From assembly GCF_024172165.1 (NCBI RefSeq), contig NZ_JAMZEB010000002.1, forward strand, positions 2,191,501 through 2,255,500: a DNA stretch of 64,000 nucleotides. The letters run 5' to 3'. The DNA is from Nonomuraea thailandensis (GTDB taxonomy: Bacteria > Actinomycetota > Actinomycetes > Streptosporangiales > Streptosporangiaceae). Positions 50,141 through 58,162 of this stretch are shown in pieces. The translations under genes were made by a program, and so were the position numbers. Within the stretch, counting starts at the first letter, position 1. Every line of letters begins with the position of its first letter. A model generated the notes under the pieces. The model was given only the letters and a program-made list of their open reading frames with translations. It searched no databases and was not told the DNA's origin.

Positions 50141-51309
50141 CCCGCTCGCCCGCATCCGACACCCCCACCTGGCACTGCGTGCACGTCCACTACCACGCCC
50201 AGGACAAGGACGGCCTGCTGCTGGACGCCGTCCGCCCGCTGCTCGACGGGCTGCGGGGTCAGGTGGCGGCGGCGTACGTGCTGCGTCACTGGCGGCAGGG
50301 CCCGCACCTGCGGATCAACGTCAAGGCGTCACCGGACGTCTGGGAGCAGGTGGTGCGCCCGCGCGTGGCCGAGGTCGTCGGCGCCTACCTGCGCGAGCAC
50401 CCCTCGACGGCGGCGCTCGACCCGGCGCGGAGCCTGCCCAGGCACCGCCTGCTCGCCATGCGGGAGCAGGAGCGCGGCCCGCTCACGCCGTGGCCGCCGG
50501 ACAACTCCATCCGCGACGCGCCGTACGACTCGCGCCGGCACGTGCTCGGCAGCGACGAGGAGGCGGACCTGCTCGCCGCGTTCTACACCGACGCGACCCC
50601 GCTGCTGTTCGGCATGCTGGAGCACGTGCGCGCGGGCGGCGACGGCAGGCTGGGGCTGGCGCTGAGCCTCATGCTGACGATCGCGCACACCTCGCAGCGC
50701 ATCGACCGCAGCTACCTGTCGTTCCGGATGCACGCGGAGGGCTACCTCACCTGGGCGGCCGACCCGGAACAGGCGCGCGCGGCGTTCGAACGCGACTTCC
50801 GCGAGCGGCGCGCGGCCCTGACGCGGCGCGTGCGGGACGTGGTCGCCTGCCTGGACGACGTCACCGCCCCGCCCGTGCCGTTCGTCCGGGAATGGGCGGC
50901 CCTGCTGGCGCGCTACCGTCCGCGGATCACGGAGATGATGGCCGACGGACGCCTGAACCAGCCGACGATCGAGCCGGGCGAGGCCTTCCAGCCCCGGCCA
51001 GGCGACCCGCCCGCGCCGCACCGCGAGCCCACCGAGCTGCAGCGCCTGGTCTTCGACAACCCCGCCTACCACGAGGCGATCTTCGCCGACCCGGCCTTCC
51101 GGCGTTACCGGGTGCTGCTCAACTACACCTACCTGCACCTGACGCGGCTCGGCCTCACCCCGCTCGACCGGTTCAGGACCTGCCACCTGCTGGCCGACGC
51201 GGTGGAGGACGTCTACGGCCTGTCGGGCCTGGACGCGCTGCGCCGCTTCACCGCGCCGCGACCGATCAGGATCGAAGAAGCGCGAAGCCGCACGCAGCCC
51301 CTAGCGTGA
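50137..51309 (+). CDS. Thiopeptide pyridine synthase ([4+2] enzyme, TbtD/LazC-like)
   Basis: About 390 residues. WHCVHVHYHAQDKDGLLLDAVRPLL and AAYVLRHWRQGPHLRINVKA are the family opening. NYTYLHLTRLGLTPLDRFRTCHLLADAVEDVYG is the ending. This enzyme joins two dehydroalanines by formal aza-[4+2] addition, closing the macrocycle and expelling the leader. No ATG is available. CTG 50137 overlaps the previous stop (CTGA) with GGAGG eight bases upstream; GTG 50128 is an alternative with its ribosome site too close. Last core gene of the cluster. Confidence 0.85.
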   Translation: MTRSPASDTPTWHCVHVHYHAQDKDGLLLDAVRPLLDGLRGQVAAAYVLRHWRQGPHLRINVKASPDVWEQVVRPRVAEVVGAYLREHPSTAALDPARSLPRHRLLAMREQERGPLTPWPPDNSIRDAPYDSRRHVLGSDEEADLLAAFYTDATPLLFGMLEHVRAGGDGRLGLALSLMLTIAHTSQRIDRSYLSFRMHAEGYLTWAADPEQARAAFERDFRERRAALTRRVRDVVACLDDVTAPPVPFVREWAALLARYRPRITEMMADGRLNQPTIEPGEAFQPRPGDPPAPHREPTELQRLVFDNPAYHEAIFADPAFRRYRVLLNYTYLHLTRLGLTPLDRFRTCHLLADAVEDVYGLSGLDALRRFTAPRPIRIEEARSRTQPLA

Positions 51310-51342
51310 TCCGGAAAAGGAGCAGAGACCGGAGGGAAAACC

Positions 51343-51732
51343 ATGTCACTGCAGGCGAGCGTGATCATGCTCGGCGTCCAGGACGTGAACCGCGCCAAGA
51401 AGTTCTACGCCGAGGCCATGGGCGGCGAGATCGAGCAGGACCACCCCGGCTTCGTCAGGTGCAGCCTGGGTGAGGGCTCATCGAAGCTGGCGCTCTACGA
51501 ATGGCAGGCCGCGGCGCAGGACGCCGGCGTCTCCGCCGAGGGATCCGGGTTCCGCGGCGTCTCCTTCCACTTCGTCACCGACTCCAGGCAGGCGGTGGAC
51601 GAGGTCATGCGGACCGCGGTGGCCGCGGGCGCGACGGTCGTCAAGGAGGCGGAGGCCGCCGGCTGGGGCGGCTACTCCGGCTGGTTCGGCGACCCGGACG
51701 GCTACCTGTGGAAGGTGACGACCGCCTCCTGA
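51343..51732 (+). CDS. VOC family protein, possibly last gene of the thiopeptide operon
   Basis: 129 residues from ATG 51343 behind GGAGGG. MSLQASVIMLGVQDVNRAKKFYAEAMGG starts the fold; GGYSGWFGDPDGYLWKV ends it, the classic glyoxalase/bleomycin-resistance pattern. Gap to the pyridine synthase is 33 bases with no terminator, so co-transcription is likely. A binding or protective role toward the product is conceivable but unproven. Confidence 0.82.
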   Translation: MSLQASVIMLGVQDVNRAKKFYAEAMGGEIEQDHPGFVRCSLGEGSSKLALYEWQAAAQDAGVSAEGSGFRGVSFHFVTDSRQAVDEVMRTAVAAGATVVKEAEAAGWGGYSGWFGDPDGYLWKVTTAS

Positions 51733-51778
51733 CCTCCGGCGTCCCCGCTCCGCGCCGCTCCCGGGGTGCGGGATCGGC

Positions 51779-52186
51779 TCAGTCGAGCACGGCGGTGGCC
51801 TCGACCTCGACCAGCAGGTCCGGCTCTCCCAGCGCGGCCACGCCCAGCAGCGTGATCGGCTTGACCGGGTCCACCCCGAGCTTCGCCGCCGCCCGCGAGA
51901 CCCCCTCGCCGAGCAGCGGCATCTTGTCGGGTGTCCAGTCGACGACGTAGACGGTCAGCTTGGCCACGTCGTCGAAGGAGCCGCCGGCCGCGGCCAGGGC
52001 GGTGCCGATGTTGAGGTAGGCCTGCTCGACCTGGGCGGCCAGATCGCCCTCGCCCACCCGGCCGCCCTCGGCGTCGCGGGCCACCTGACCCGCCAGGAAC
52101 ACCAGCTTCGACCCGGTGGCGATCGACATCTGGCGGTAGACGTCGGGCTTCGGCAACCCGTCGGGGTTGACCAGCGTCACGGTCAT
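51779..52186 (-). CDS. RidA (YjgF/UK114) family protein lacking the catalytic Arg
   Basis: 135 residues with the RidA trimer fold: GSKLVFLAGQVARDAEG, QVEQAYLNIGTALAAAGGSFDDVAKLTVYVVD and PDLLVEVEATAVLD. In enamine/imine deaminases an Arg stands in the VARLP block near position 105. Here the aligned residues are VAALG, so deaminase activity is doubtful. Divergent from the TetR gene at 52251 with a perfect operator between. Confidence 0.87.
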   Translation of the reverse strand: MTVTLVNPDGLPKPDVYRQMSIATGSKLVFLAGQVARDAEGGRVGEGDLAAQVEQAYLNIGTALAAAGGSFDDVAKLTVYVVDWTPDKMPLLGEGVSRAAAKLGVDPVKPITLLGVAALGEPDLLVEVEATAVLD

Positions 52187-52222
52187 GTCCGCTCCTCACG
52201 GTGAGTCCGGCAGCTTCTCTTA

Positions 52223-52239
52223 ACATAGCAAAGCTATGT
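52223..52239. promoter_or_regulatory. TetR-type operator between RidA-like and TetR genes
   Basis: ACATAGC-AAA-GCTATGT is a perfect inverted repeat of 7-bp arms in an A+T-rich patch 12 bases before the TetR ATG and 37 before the RidA-like ATG. It is the expected autoregulatory site. Confidence 0.75.
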
Positions 52240-52250
52240 ATTGTGGGTCC

Positions 52251-52856
52251 ATGGTGAGGACGAAGGACCCCGCGATCCGCTCCCTGCTCATCGACCGCGC
52301 CGCTCAGCTGCTCGCCGCCCGGGAGCCGGTCACGCTCCGCTCGCTGGTGGCCGGGACCGGGGTGTCGACCATGGCCGTCTACACCTACTTCGGCAGCATG
52401 GACGGCCTGTGGACGGCGATGCGGCAGGAAGGGTTCACCCGCCTGGCCGCCCGCCTCGCCACGGTCGCGCCGACCCGCGACCCGGTGCGCGACCTCGCCG
52501 CGCTCGGCGCCGCCTACCTGGCCAACGCCATGGCGGGCCCCGACCTCTACCGGGTCATGTTCGACGCCGGGTTCGAGCTGGAGGACGCCGCCGCCGCGGA
52601 CGAAACGCTGCACCACCTCGTACGGGCCGTCGAACGGGCCACCGCCGCCGGCCGCTTCCGCGACGGCACGGACCCGCTGGAGCTGGCCACCCAGAGCTGG
52701 ATCATCGGACACGGCCTGGCGTCACTGGTCGCCACCGGCCCCCTGCCGGAACAGGCGCTGGCCCAGGGCGTGCCGCTCCTGACCGCCCTGTTCACCGGCG
52801 CGGGCGACGATCCCGGGCGATGCCGCCGGTCGGTCGAGCACGGCTGGCGCCTCTGA
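52251..52856 (+). CDS. TetR family transcriptional regulator
   Basis: 201 residues from ATG 52251 (MVRTKDPAIRSLLIDRAAQLL); an ATG at 52236 lies within the operator. HTH: VTLRSLVAGTGVSTMAVYTYFGSMDGLW. The C-terminal domain has LELATQSWIIGHGLASLV, as in the TetR_C_13/WHG group. Probably represses itself and the divergent RidA-like gene. Confidence 0.87.
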   Translation: MVRTKDPAIRSLLIDRAAQLLAAREPVTLRSLVAGTGVSTMAVYTYFGSMDGLWTAMRQEGFTRLAARLATVAPTRDPVRDLAALGAAYLANAMAGPDLYRVMFDAGFELEDAAAADETLHHLVRAVERATAAGRFRDGTDPLELATQSWIIGHGLASLVATGPLPEQALAQGVPLLTALFTGAGDDPGRCRRSVEHGWRL

Positions 52857-52864
52857 CGCCCAGC

Positions 52865-52941
52865 GGGGTGCCGCCGGGGCGGCGTGAGCTCCGCCTCCCC
52901 GGTGGGGTGCCGCCGTCACCGGCGTGGAGCTCCGCCTCCCC
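52865..52941. repeat. Two direct repeats with hairpin potential between convergent genes
   Basis: GGGGTGCCGCCG recurs at 52865 and 52904, and GAGCTCCGCCTCCCC at 52886 and 52927, giving two copies of a roughly 40-base unit. GGCGTGAGCTCCGCC in each copy is a near palindrome. They lie between the ends of the TetR and P450 genes and may terminate both. Confidence 0.5.
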
Positions 52942-52973
52942 GCGCCGGCCGGGGAAGGCGATGCCGCGCTCGT

Positions 52974-54215
52974 TCACCAGGTGACCGGCAGCGAGCGCAC
53001 GCCGAAGACCAGCATCTCGTCGCGTACCGGCACCTGCCCGGCCGGCACCGCCAGGCGCAGGCCCGGCAGGCGGGAGAGCAGCTCGCCCAGCCCGATCCGC
53101 AGCTCGATCCGGGCGAGCTGCTGGCCCAGGCACTGGTGCACGCCGTGCCCGAAGGCCAGGTGCGGCGTGCGGGCGCGGCGCACGTCGAGCACGTCGGGGT
53201 CGGGCCAGTGCCGCGGGTCGCGGTTCACCTCGGGTGTGGCGATCACGACGGTCGCGCCGGCCGGCAGGTCCACCCCGCCCAGCGTCACCGGCTCCGTGGC
53301 GACCCGGCTGACGCCGAGCTGGATGATCGACAGGAATCGCAGCAGCTCCTCCACCGCGCCGTCGATCAGGCCCGGCTCCGCCCGCAGGGCCGCGAGCTGG
53401 CCTGGGTGCTCCAGCAGCGCGAACGTGCCCAGGCCCAGCATGTTGGCCGTGGTCTCGTGGCCCGCGGTGAGCAGGAGGAGGGCCATGTCGACGAGCTGCG
53501 CGTCCGTCAGGGGCGGGTCGGCGTCGTGGACGAGCCCCGACAGCAGGTCGTCGGCGGGGTCCGAGCGCTTGGCCGACACCAGCCGCCGCATGAACGCGTG
53601 CAGCTCGGCGCGCGCCGCGATCTGCTCCTGCGGGGTGGAGCTCGCGCTCAGGCCGACCGCCGTGCGCTCCTGGAACTCCGCGCGGTCGGCGTAGTCCACG
53701 CCCAGCAGCTCGCAGATGACCAGCGACGGCAGCGGCAGCGCGAACGCCGGCACCAGATCGGCCCGCGTGCCCGCCGCCCGCATGGCCTCGATGTGCTCGA
53801 CCGCGATCTCCCGGACCCGCGCCTCGAGCTGCCGCATCCGCCGTACGGTGAACTGGCCCGTCAGTGCCCGCCGCAGCCGGGTGTGCTCCGGCGGGTCCAT
53901 GAAGACGAAGGCCCCGTCCTCGCGCTCCGCCACCGGCGCCTGTGGCGGACGTGGCGACGTGGCGTCGTGATGGCGCAGCTTGTCGGCGCTGAACCGGGCG
54001 TCCGACAGCACCGTGCGGGCCTCCTCGAACCCGGTCACCAGCCACGCCCGCGCGCCGTTCAGCAGGTCCAGCGGCCGGACCGGGCCGCCTCCGCGCAGGC
54101 CGGGCGGCGGGTCGAACGGGGCGCGCCCTCGCTCCACCACGTCCGGCGGCAGGATCCGCCGCATGCCGGCGGTGCTCACGCCCGCGGACCTCCCGGTCGA
54201 GCTGCTGTCGGTCAT
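52974..54215 (-). CDS. Cytochrome P450 (CYP105/107-like)
   Basis: 413 residues, soluble bacterial type. FMDPPEHTRLRRALTGQFT (helix C), LLLLTAGHETTANMLG (I-helix acid/Thr pair), EELLRFLS (ExxR region) and FGHGVHQCLGQQLARIEL with heme Cys. Substrate unknown. No ferredoxin gene is adjacent. It is five genes from the thiopeptide operon and on the other strand, so a tailoring role is only speculative. ATG 54215 follows GAGGACACGCTG. Confidence 0.92.
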   Translation of the reverse strand: MTDSSSTGRSAGVSTAGMRRILPPDVVERGRAPFDPPPGLRGGGPVRPLDLLNGARAWLVTGFEEARTVLSDARFSADKLRHHDATSPRPPQAPVAEREDGAFVFMDPPEHTRLRRALTGQFTVRRMRQLEARVREIAVEHIEAMRAAGTRADLVPAFALPLPSLVICELLGVDYADRAEFQERTAVGLSASSTPQEQIAARAELHAFMRRLVSAKRSDPADDLLSGLVHDADPPLTDAQLVDMALLLLTAGHETTANMLGLGTFALLEHPGQLAALRAEPGLIDGAVEELLRFLSIIQLGVSRVATEPVTLGGVDLPAGATVVIATPEVNRDPRHWPDPDVLDVRRARTPHLAFGHGVHQCLGQQLARIELRIGLGELLSRLPGLRLAVPAGQVPVRDEMLVFGVRSLPVTW

Positions 54216-54236
54216 CAGCGTGTCCTCGTTCCATTA

Positions 54237-54253
54237 GGGTACGTTCCCGTATC
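54237..54253. promoter_or_regulatory. Imperfect dyad in front of the P450 gene
   Basis: GGTACG-TTCC-CGTATC at 54238-54253 is nearly symmetrical and lies 22 bases upstream of the P450 ATG, in an A+T-richer stretch. Possible repressor site; regulator unknown. Confidence 0.35.
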
Positions 54254-54410
54254 TAACGGAGGACACCGTAGATCACCGAAATAAGATACGCAACCGATTC
54301 TCAAGTGAAGGTGGCCCTGGCCGGACCCAGGTACGGCAAGGCCAGCCCCGGCCCCATGTCCGCCCGCCCTCCGGTGTTCCACCAGGTGAGCGATCCAGAG
54401 AGGCACCGAC

Positions 54411-54821
54411 ATGACCACCATCAGCAACCTTCCGCCCGAAGCCCGGTCCGTGGCGTACGCGCGCAGGCTCACCCGCGCCACGCTGGCCGGATGGGGTGTG
54501 ACGCCGGAGACGATCGACGACGCCACGCTCGTCGTCAGCGAGCTCGTCACCAACGCCGTCACCCACGCCCGGCCGCCCATCACCCTCAGCCTGACCCGGA
54601 AGCCGGGTGGCCTGCGGGCCGAGATCACCGACCATGGAGCCCTCGCCCCGCTGGTGCCGCGCCGGGCCGGCGAGGCCGCCACGGGCGGTCGCGGGCTGGG
54701 CCTGGTCGACGAGCTCGCCGACAGATGGAACGTCGAGGTGAACGGCGAACGCGGCTGCAAGACGGTCTGGTTCGAGATGGAAGCAGGCCTGACCTGCGCA
54801 CATGCGATACTGGCGGTATGA
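54411..54821 (+). CDS. RsbW-like histidine-kinase-fold ATP-binding protein
   Basis: 136 residues: DATLVVSELVTNAVTHA (N-box), ITDHGALAP and GRGLGLVDELADRWNVE (G2). HATPase_c_2 family, common in actinomycetes as single-domain anti-sigma or partner-switching kinases, often paired with XRE/DUF397 genes. Coupled by ATGA to the following regulator, though its C-terminal 12 residues are unusual (TCAHAILAV). Confidence 0.88.
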   Translation: MTTISNLPPEARSVAYARRLTRATLAGWGVTPETIDDATLVVSELVTNAVTHARPPITLSLTRKPGGLRAEITDHGALAPLVPRRAGEAATGGRGLGLVDELADRWNVEVNGERGCKTVWFEMEAGLTCAHAILAV

Positions 54822-55651
54822 GGCGGCAGGACGAGCTGCGGGAGTTCCTGCGCTCGCGGCGAGCCCGGGTGACCCCGCGCGAGGTGGGCCTGCCCGCGAG
54901 GACCGGTGGCCGCCGCGTGCGCGGGCTGCGCCGCGAGGAGCTCGCCCTGGCGGCCGGGGTCAGCGTCGACTACTACACCCGGATGGAGCAGGGGCGCGTC
55001 GGCAACGTCTCCGACCAGGTGCTGGAGGCGGTGGCCGGAGTCCTGCGGCTCGGCCCCGAGGAGCTGCGCCATCTGCGCGAGCTCATCACCGACCGGCATC
55101 ACGCGCCGCCGCGGCCACCGGCCCGGCCGCGGGCCGCCCTGCGGATGATGCTCGACATGCTCGGCCCGGCGCCGGCGCTGCTGATGACCGGGGTCCTGGA
55201 CATCCTGGCGATCAACCGGCTGGGCGCGGCTCTCCTCACCGATTTCGAGGCCATGCCCCGCGCCGAGCGCAACGAGATCCGCTGGATCTTCCTCGATCCC
55301 CGGGCCCGCGACGTCTTCCCCGACTGGGACGAGGTCGCCGTCGAGGCCGCCGCCTGGCTGCGGGGCGCGCTGGGCCGGGCCGGCGACGACCCGCGCCCGC
55401 AGGCGCTGGTCGACGAGCTGACCGAGCGCTCCGCCGAGTTCGCCCGCCACTGGGCCGAGCACCGGGTGACCTACTGCACGTACGGGGCCAAGCGGATACG
55501 CCATCCCGAGGCGGGAACGATGACGCTCAGCTGGGAGTCGTTCGCGCCCACCGCCGATCCCGACCTGTATCTGGTCGTCTACACCGCGCCGACCGGCTCC
55601 CCGTCGGAGGAGAGGCTGCTGGCGCTGGCCGAGCGCGCGCGGGTGGCGTGA
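54818..55651 (+). CDS. XRE family regulator with MmyB-like ligand-binding domain
   Basis: 277 residues. HTH at residues 30-75 (GLRREELALAAGVSVDYYTRMEQGRVGNVSDQVLEAVAGVL). The MmyB domain follows: RMMLDMLGPAPALLMTGVLDILAINRLGAALL, EIRWIFLDPRARDVFPDWDEVA and HPEAGTMTLSWESF. MmyB-type regulators bind fatty-acid-like ligands and usually control adjacent dehydrogenases. Translationally coupled to the ATP-binding protein. Confidence 0.9.
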   Translation: MRRQDELREFLRSRRARVTPREVGLPARTGGRRVRGLRREELALAAGVSVDYYTRMEQGRVGNVSDQVLEAVAGVLRLGPEELRHLRELITDRHHAPPRPPARPRAALRMMLDMLGPAPALLMTGVLDILAINRLGAALLTDFEAMPRAERNEIRWIFLDPRARDVFPDWDEVAVEAAAWLRGALGRAGDDPRPQALVDELTERSAEFARHWAEHRVTYCTYGAKRIRHPEAGTMTLSWESFAPTADPDLYLVVYTAPTGSPSEERLLALAERARVA

Positions 55652-55672
55652 CGGCGCGGATCGTCGAGACGA

Positions 55673-56026
55673 TCAGGAGTCGCCGTCGGGCAGGTGGTGC
55701 TCGGCCCACTGGGACAACTCGTGCAGCGCCGGCATCAGCGCCTTGCCGCTGTCGGTCAGCTCGTAGGTGACCGTGACCGGCGGCCCGGCGTCCACGGTGC
55801 GCGCGATCAGGCCCGCCTTGGCGAGCTCGGACAGCCGGTCGGACAGCACGGAGTCGCTCACCCCGCCGATGGCCCGCGACAGCTCGCGGAAGCCGGCCGG
55901 CCCGGCGCGCAGGCTGCCGAGCACGGGGCCGCTCCAGCGCTTGCCGAGCAGGGCGAAGGCGCGCGTCAGCGCGGCATCACCGCGTGCGCAGTCGGCCACG
56001 TCTCGCCGCATGGGTGCCCTTGCCAT
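55673..56026 (-). CDS. HxlR family transcriptional regulator
   Basis: 117 residues; winged HTH with LTRAFALLGKRWSGPVLGSLRAGPAGFRELSRAIGGVSDSVLSDRLSELAKAGLIAR and YELTDSGKALMPALHEL, the HxlR signature. ADCARGD near the start contains the Cys often used for redox or aldehyde sensing. Divergent from the flavoprotein gene at 56118, its probable target. Confidence 0.9.
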   Translation of the reverse strand: MARAPMRRDVADCARGDAALTRAFALLGKRWSGPVLGSLRAGPAGFRELSRAIGGVSDSVLSDRLSELAKAGLIARTVDAGPPVTVTYELTDSGKALMPALHELSQWAEHHLPDGDS

Positions 56027-56117
56027 GCCTCCACACTAGCAGAAACAAGGTCACTTTGATTTTACTAGTAGATATGAATAGCCTAGGCGCACCTCAATGA
56101 CTAGCAAGGAGACTGTG

Positions 56118-57224
56118 ATGGGTGAGAATGCGCGGGTGCGCCCCGCCGTCGTGGTGCTGGGCGGCGGATACGGCGGCTCCAAGGTGGCCAGGCTGCTCGA
56201 CGACGTGGCGGACGTGACGCTGGTCGATCCGTCCGACGCGTTCATGCACAACGTCGCCGCCTGGCGGGCGCTGGTCGAGCCGGAGTGGCTGGACCGGATC
56301 TTCGTGCCCTACCGGCGGCTGCTCACGCACGGGCGCTTCCTGCGCGACCGCGCCGTGGCCGTGGACGGCACGCAGGTGACGCTCGCCTCCGGAGCCACGC
56401 TCCGGCCCGACTACCTGGTGCTGGCCACGGGCTCGGCGTACCCGTTCCCTGCCAAGGCCGGCAAGCCGGACGCCGAGCTCGCCAAGGCCGAGGCGCGCGC
56501 CGCGCACGAGGCGCTCGCCGGCGCCGAGCGGGTGCTCCTGGTCGGCGCGGGCCCCGTGGGGCTGGAGCTGGCCGGCGAGATCAAGGCCGCGTTCCCCGGC
56601 AAGCACGTCACGCTCGCCGACGTCGCCCCCGACATCCTGCCGGGGCCGTTCGAGCAGGAGCTGCGCGACGAGCTGCGCAGGCAGCTCGACGAGCTCGGCG
56701 TCGAGCTCAAGCTCGGCAGCCCGCTGCGGGAGCTGCCCGGCGCGCCGCCCGCCACCGCCGCTCCCATCGCGATCGCGACCGAGGCGGGGGACAAGCTGAC
56801 GGCCGACGTCTGGTTCCGCTGCTTCGGGGTGGTGCCCCGCACCGACTACCTGCGCGGCGAGCTCGCCGGGGCCCTGGACGCGCAGGGATACATCCGCGTC
56901 GACTCGTCGCTGCGGGTGCTCGGGCAGGAGCGCGTCTTCGCCATCGGCGACATCTCCGACGCCGACCGCAACATGGCCGGCTTCGCCGGGCAGCAGGGCG
57001 AGCTGCTGGCCGCGAACCTGCGCGCGCGGATCACCGGCGAGGGCGAGACGCTCGCGTACGAGCGCCGCCCCGCGCTGATCCTCGTGCCCCTCGGCCCCGA
57101 GGGCGGCGCCGGCCAGCTCCCCGGGCAGGGCGTCATCGGCGCCGAGGCCACGGCCGAGATCAAGGGGCGGGCGATGCTGGTCGAGCACAGCACCGGCCAC
57201 TTCGACGCCCCGGGCCAGGCCTGA
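56118..57224 (+). CDS. NDH-2/FSP1-like NAD(P)H:quinone-type flavoprotein
   Basis: 368 residues from ATG 56118 (AAGGAG at 56107). Two dinucleotide folds, VVVLGGGYGGSKVARLL (FAD) and VLLVGAGPVGLELAGEI (NAD), and RVFAIGDISDADRN. The pyridine-nucleotide-disulphide oxidoreductase family without the CxxC pair and similar in length to AIFM2/FSP1 and short NDH-2 enzymes. Likely transfers electrons from NAD(P)H to quinones. Under the HxlR regulator, perhaps in redox or quinone stress. Confidence 0.85.
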   Translation: MGENARVRPAVVVLGGGYGGSKVARLLDDVADVTLVDPSDAFMHNVAAWRALVEPEWLDRIFVPYRRLLTHGRFLRDRAVAVDGTQVTLASGATLRPDYLVLATGSAYPFPAKAGKPDAELAKAEARAAHEALAGAERVLLVGAGPVGLELAGEIKAAFPGKHVTLADVAPDILPGPFEQELRDELRRQLDELGVELKLGSPLRELPGAPPATAAPIAIATEAGDKLTADVWFRCFGVVPRTDYLRGELAGALDAQGYIRVDSSLRVLGQERVFAIGDISDADRNMAGFAGQQGELLAANLRARITGEGETLAYERRPALILVPLGPEGGAGQLPGQGVIGAEATAEIKGRAMLVEHSTGHFDAPGQA

Positions 57225-57287
57225 CCCGGAGGCCGCGCGGGGCAGGGCCAGGTGTGCGTGATCGGCGGCGTGGCCTAGCATGCGGGC

Positions 57288-58133
57288 ATGCAGACTGCTG
57301 CGGGCGTGGTGCTCGCGGGTGGGCGCTCCACCCGGATGGGACAGCCGAAGGCCTGGCTGGACTGGCACGGCTCGACGTTGTTGTACCGGGCCGCCGCGGT
57401 CCTCGCCAGGACGGTGGACGGCCCGGTCGTCGTGGTCGCCGCGCCGGGGCAGGAGCTGCCGCCGCTGCCCTCCGGGGTCACGGTGGCCGAGGACCCCGTC
57501 GAGGGGCTGGGCCCCATGCAGGGGCTGGCCGTGGGGCTCGCGGCGGTGGCCGGGCAGGCCGAGACGGCGTTCGTGTGCTCCACCGACCTGCCGTTCCTGC
57601 ACCCGGCCTTCGTCCGGCGGGTCCTGCGCGCGCTGACCCCCGGCACGGACGTCGCGCTGCCGGTCGCCAGGGGCTTCCGGCAGCCGCTGGCCGCCGGCTA
57701 CCGGACCGCGCTGGCCGGGCTGGTCGCGAGCCTGCTGGCCGAGGGTGACCTGCGGCCGGGCATGTTGTTCAAGCACTGCGAGGTGGCCCGGCTCGGCGAC
57801 GCGGAGCTGCTGGCGGACGCGGAGCTCGCCCGGCTCGACCCGGAGCTGGAGTCCGTGGTCAACGTCAACTCCCCCGAGGACTACGCGGCGGCCAGGGACC
57901 GGCAGCCGCCGGAGGTCGTGGTGGAGCGGTTCGGCGCGCTCGCCAGGAACGGCGGCCACCGGCCGCACGCCATCAGGGCCGCCACGCTGGGAGCCGCGGC
58001 GGCCGCGGTCGGGCTGACCCTGGACCGGCACGTGGTGGCCGCACTCAACGGCGACCAGGTCACCCGCGACACGGCCCTGCCCCTGGCGGCCGGCGACACC
58101 GTCGCCTTCCTGTCGGCGGACGCCGGGGGCTGA
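57288..58133 (+). CDS. MobA-like nucleotidyltransferase fused to a MoaD/ThiS-like C-terminal domain
   Basis: 281 residues. The N-terminal 200 match MobA: GVVLAGGRSTRMGQPKAWL, TVAEDPVEGLGPMQGL and VCSTDLPFLHP (DxPF). MobA normally ends there. The remaining 75 residues (VVVERFGALARNGGHRPHAI, then AALNGDQVTRDTALPLAAGDTVAFLSADAGG in overlapping blocks) have ubiquitin-like ThiS/MoaD character and end in Gly-Gly, the activatable tail. A single protein may thus supply sulphur carrier and nucleotide-attachment steps of the Mo/W cofactor for the enzymes encoded next. Confidence 0.82.
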   Translation: MQTAAGVVLAGGRSTRMGQPKAWLDWHGSTLLYRAAAVLARTVDGPVVVVAAPGQELPPLPSGVTVAEDPVEGLGPMQGLAVGLAAVAGQAETAFVCSTDLPFLHPAFVRRVLRALTPGTDVALPVARGFRQPLAAGYRTALAGLVASLLAEGDLRPGMLFKHCEVARLGDAELLADAELARLDPELESVVNVNSPEDYAAARDRQPPEVVVERFGALARNGGHRPHAIRAATLGAAAAAVGLTLDRHVVAALNGDQVTRDTALPLAAGDTVAFLSADAGG

Positions 58134-58162
58134 CTGGTCCGGCTCCGTCGTAGAGTCGGGGC

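Noticed and set aside
45782..51309. Class I lanthipeptide or linear azole peptide (goadsporin-like) cluster
   Set aside because: There is no LanC cyclase, and the presence of YcaO, azoline dehydrogenase and a pyridine-synthase-like protein fits a thiopeptide better.
52236..52250. ATG 52236 as start of the TetR gene
   Set aside because: It lies inside the perfect operator palindrome. The HTH alignment begins after ATG 52251.
52974..54215. P450 as a tailoring enzyme of the thiopeptide cluster
   Set aside because: It is on the opposite strand, beyond a separately regulated RidA/TetR pair and repeats, so linkage is not supported by the layout.
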